From Nitrosomonas sp. JL21 (GTDB taxonomy: Bacteria; Pseudomonadota; Gammaproteobacteria; Burkholderiales; Nitrosomonadaceae): a stretch of 64,000 nt of DNA. The stretch spans positions 1 through 64,000 of the forward strand of contig NZ_QRCB01000009.1 of the NCBI RefSeq assembly GCF_009833095.1. The letters are read 5' to 3'. Under the pieces are notes generated by a model. The model did no database searches and was not told the DNA's origin. It was given only the letters and a program-made list of their open reading frames with translations. Shown here in pieces: positions 61,798 to 64,000 of this stretch (position 1 is its first letter; the number at the start of each line of letters is the position of its first letter). The translations under genes were made by a program, and so were the position numbers.

Positions 61798-64000
61798 TCA
61801 GAAATTTTCATATCGATTGATGTCGAAAATACCTGCCAACAACGGTTGCCGTTCTTTTTGCCAGGCAGTGATATCGTGCAGGATTTCCCAGAAGTTGGGA
61901 TGTGTTCGCCTGACTCCCCATTTATTCACGATTTGCTCGAAATGTGAACTGGTCTTAGCATTCGCCAACTGAGACACGAAATCGTCGATATCCGAGTCAA
62001 CCATATCGAAAATAAAATTTGGATAACTACCGGTGATGCCCGGAAAAATAGTGAGACGATCTTTTGCCGGCTGGAAGCGCAATTGTTCCCCGAGCATGAA
62101 TGCCACGTTGCTGTGCGCGCGATCCCTCAACAACGTATAAACAGTGCGTTTATGATGCTCATCGCGCACACGCACGAAAGTGACTTCCGGAAGATGCAGG
62201 ATGCCACTCAGCTCTGATGCTGGACGTGCCGCAAGTGCGGAAAGCGCTTGGTCAATGCGCTGAATCCACGCCGGTTGCCCGGAACGGCTGCATTCCGACT
62301 GTTGACAGCGATTCAGCTGATCATGCGCCATATCATTGACGGGCTTGAATCGCGCCAGCATCCGCGCCACCAGTTCATGCTTGGGATCATCGGTGATGAA
62401 TTTTTCTTGCGATGGCGATGCATCGTCGATGTCTTCGTAAAACAGGCCAAATTTCAATTTGCCCAGATCCTGATACCAATCGCTCAATACCGCTTTTCGT
62501 TCCCCCGCCGGCATGAGCCGCAAGAAATTATGTTCCGAACTATTCCGTATCAGATCGAAATAAAGTCGCGTCAATACCTGATGGGCCACATTGCCATACA
62601 CATCATAATTAACGACCAGTTCATAATAAGTCCGTTCAAGCAATGGATAATCCATCAACCACAGCGTTTGCGGTTCATCTCCTGCCCATCCGCGGACAAC
62701 CGAGGCACTATTATGGTGACGAAAGATAGTCAGCAGAGCATTCTTGTTTTTCCCGCCACCATTCCAGACATGGCTCAATGCAGCGCCTTTCGAATGGACC
62801 GTGGTATAGTGATTCTGCCGCAGTGATGAATAATCCATATGCTTCCCGAGATAGCGCAACCAGTTTTCACCCATCGCCAGCAAATCGTCATCCTGACCAG
62901 GCATTCCCAACAAGGGGATGGTCTTGCGCTGATAGGGCGCGTCAGTGACGAAAAGATCCGATTTCGGATCCTGGAACATCACCCAGAAATGATCGCGGAT
63001 CACATCAGTCGCAATTTGCCCACGGCATACCGGCCCATGAATGAAGGTACGCACAAAGTATTCGGCATCATCCAGCATGAACTGATAACGGGAAGAGGCG
63101 GGGATATCGGCAAAGGTTACAAATGGATTGGCGCGCTCGGTATAACCATATCCCGGCAAATTCCTTACCTGCCAGTTTTTTTTGAAAAACAACTCGTCGA
63201 TCCGTTGCAACTTGGCTTGATTCAACGGATAGTTGATTCGACGTTTATGAACGATGTTTCCCGAAATTGGCCTCAAGCGATAAAAAAATGGCCTCATCGG
63301 ATCATCGTTCGGATTGACGGTAGCAATCGGCTCTATGTCTTTACCCGGCGGTGTGGCGGAACGCAGGACTTCAAAAAAACGCGACTCTCCTTTCACATCA
63401 GGGAAATAGAGAAACGCCATGAACAGATGCTCAAACAACCAGCGAGCCACTAATTTTCCGCGTTTGTCGCTGCGATTGAGCAATGCTTCCCATTGGCGAA
63501 TGGCCTGTTTCTCTGCAACCGCAAGCGTTACCGGTTCATCGGGAATCTCGGCGCCCTGCTGAATCCAACCGGCCAGCAGGGCATATTCGTCGTCATTCAA
63601 GCCGGTGACTGCAAAGGGCATGCCACTCAACGGAAATTTTCGTGCAAACTCGGAAAATTTTTCCGTAGAAACGCATTGATTTTTCCGCGTGATCCCCAGT
63701 TCGAGCGAATCCGGTAATTTACTATTCGGCGGGAATGGAGATTGTTTGGCCAGAGAAATCATTCCAAGCATCAATGGTTGAGACTGCTCATTGTCCGCTT
63801 CGAGCACGGAATAAAAACCGCGTTCGCGCCAGCCGGAAACCGTCGTTTCATCGACCCCCAGGCGGGTAGGTGGCATGGCTTCGGTGCGTGCCCCGCCATA
63901 AATCGACTCATGAAATGCGCCACGCTGCAACCCCTCGGAGCTCTCCAGCTTCAACTGGCAAGGCGCGTCATAACAACTGTGACAGGACAAGCACTTGGAT
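61798..64000 (-). CDS. cti: fatty acid cis/trans isomerase, N-terminus beyond window
   Basis: The frame is open to the window edge; over 730 residues are visible. The first visible codons include CLSCH, a c-type heme motif, then CYDAPCQLKLESSEG, the family start of mature Cti. Further signatures are FDMVDSD, RDEHHKRTVYTLLRDRAHSN and a long MVDS-rich C-terminus. Cti is a periplasmic heme protein that converts cis-unsaturated membrane fatty acids to trans under solvent or heat stress. The N-terminal signal peptide lies outside the window. Downstream is parS. Confidence 0.88.
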   Translation of the reverse strand, partial: SKCLSCHSCYDAPCQLKLESSEGLQRGAFHESIYGGARTEAMPPTRLGVDETTVSGWRERGFYSVLEADNEQSQPLMLGMISLAKQSPFPPNSKLPDSLELGITRKNQCVSTEKFSEFARKFPLSGMPFAVTGLNDDEYALLAGWIQQGAEIPDEPVTLAVAEKQAIRQWEALLNRSDKRGKLVARWLFEHLFMAFLYFPDVKGESRFFEVLRSATPPGKDIEPIATVNPNDDPMRPFFYRLRPISGNIVHKRRINYPLNQAKLQRIDELFFKKNWQVRNLPGYGYTERANPFVTFADIPASSRYQFMLDDAEYFVRTFIHGPVCRGQIATDVIRDHFWVMFQDPKSDLFVTDAPYQRKTIPLLGMPGQDDDLLAMGENWLRYLGKHMDYSSLRQNHYTTVHSKGAALSHVWNGGGKNKNALLTIFRHHNSASVVRGWAGDEPQTLWLMDYPLLERTYYELVVNYDVYGNVAHQVLTRLYFDLIRNSSEHNFLRLMPAGERKAVLSDWYQDLGKLKFGLFYEDIDDASPSQEKFITDDPKHELVARMLARFKPVNDMAHDQLNRCQQSECSRSGQPAWIQRIDQALSALAARPASELSGILHLPEVTFVRVRDEHHKRTVYTLLRDRAHSNVAFMLGEQLRFQPAKDRLTIFPGITGSYPNFIFDMVDSDIDDFVSQLANAKTSSHFEQIVNKWGVRRTHPNFWEILHDITAWQKERQPLLAGIFDINRYENF

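Noticed and set aside
62839..63453. Plus-strand 204-codon frame over cti
   Set aside because: Antisense to cti; composition follows the cti codons.

Overview
The window reads as chromosomal DNA of a betaproteobacterium, most likely an ammonia oxidiser of the Nitrosomonas type. This rests on recalled family resemblance of the proteins, on the PilT/PilU, HemC/HemD/HemY, PilC/PilD/CoaE and MnmG/RsmG/ParA/ParB gene groups, and on the moderate GC. No database search was possible. Nearly all genes from 1 to 23.4 kb and from 48 to 64 kb lie on the minus strand. A parS-like site at 61636-61651 beside mnmG-rsmG-parA-parB suggests that the replication origin lies near or beyond the right edge.

Layout, left to right. 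1-250: the tail of an IS3-type OrfA joined to a broken small membrane-protein gene. 0.3-4.5 kb: yccA-type Bax inhibitor, an unknown membrane-anchored protein, then yebC-ruvC-ruvA-ruvB. The ruvC gene appears to start at ATT. 4.6-7.9 kb: glmU-glmS, making UDP-GlcNAc precursors. 8.1-15.0 kb: the full F1Fo ATP synthase operon atpIBEFHAGDC with a clear terminator. 15.2-17.5 kb: pilT-pilU twitching ATPases. 17.9-23.4 kb: ferredoxin, coaD, rsmD, a lone inactive-type M16 peptidase, and ppc. 23.5-28.8 kb, mostly plus strand: hemC, hemD, a 54-codon open frame, hemY, then a ferredoxin-type NAD(P)H reductase (minus) and an SDR epimerase. 29-33.2 kb: pilC, pilD, coaE and an AroG-type DAHP synthase. 33.3-36.3 kb: a Zur-like Fur-family regulator divergent from a ZnuD-like TonB receptor, with a Zur-box-like palindrome between them.

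36.3-43.7 kb is more accessory: an RTX-type calcium-binding protein, the ydbH-ynbE-ydbL envelope operon, an unknown secreted Cys-containing protein, a DUF457 membrane hydrolase and a class-I glutamine amidotransferase. 43.8-46.6 kb: a tightly spaced DUF2868 membrane protein and DUF3482 GTPase pair of unknown function. 47-51.8 kb: an HDOD protein, acyltransferase 3, CinA C-terminal deamidase (probably also ATT-started), a UPF0114 protein, a decayed DUF4160/DUF2442 pair and a DUF3465 exported protein. 52-55.4 kb: mcl-mtkA-mtkB, which resemble malyl-CoA lyase and malate-CoA ligase of serine-cycle bacteria more than the TCA enzymes. 55.8-64 kb: a metal-site-deficient ADP-ribosylglycohydrolase homologue, a Trm112-like protein, parB, parA, rsmG, mnmG, parS and a 5'-truncated (window edge) cti.

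The points most worth checking are the two ATT start codons, the malate-CoA ligase/malyl-CoA lyase cluster with ppc in the same window, the DUF2868/DUF3482 pair, the Zur-box/ZnuD unit, a short intergenic motif recurring beside several genes, and absent partners (active M16, hemX, pilB) at otherwise conserved loci. I see no CRISPR array, rRNA or tRNA gene and no prophage. I do not see a clearly novel multi-gene system; the DUF2868/DUF3482 pair is the best candidate.
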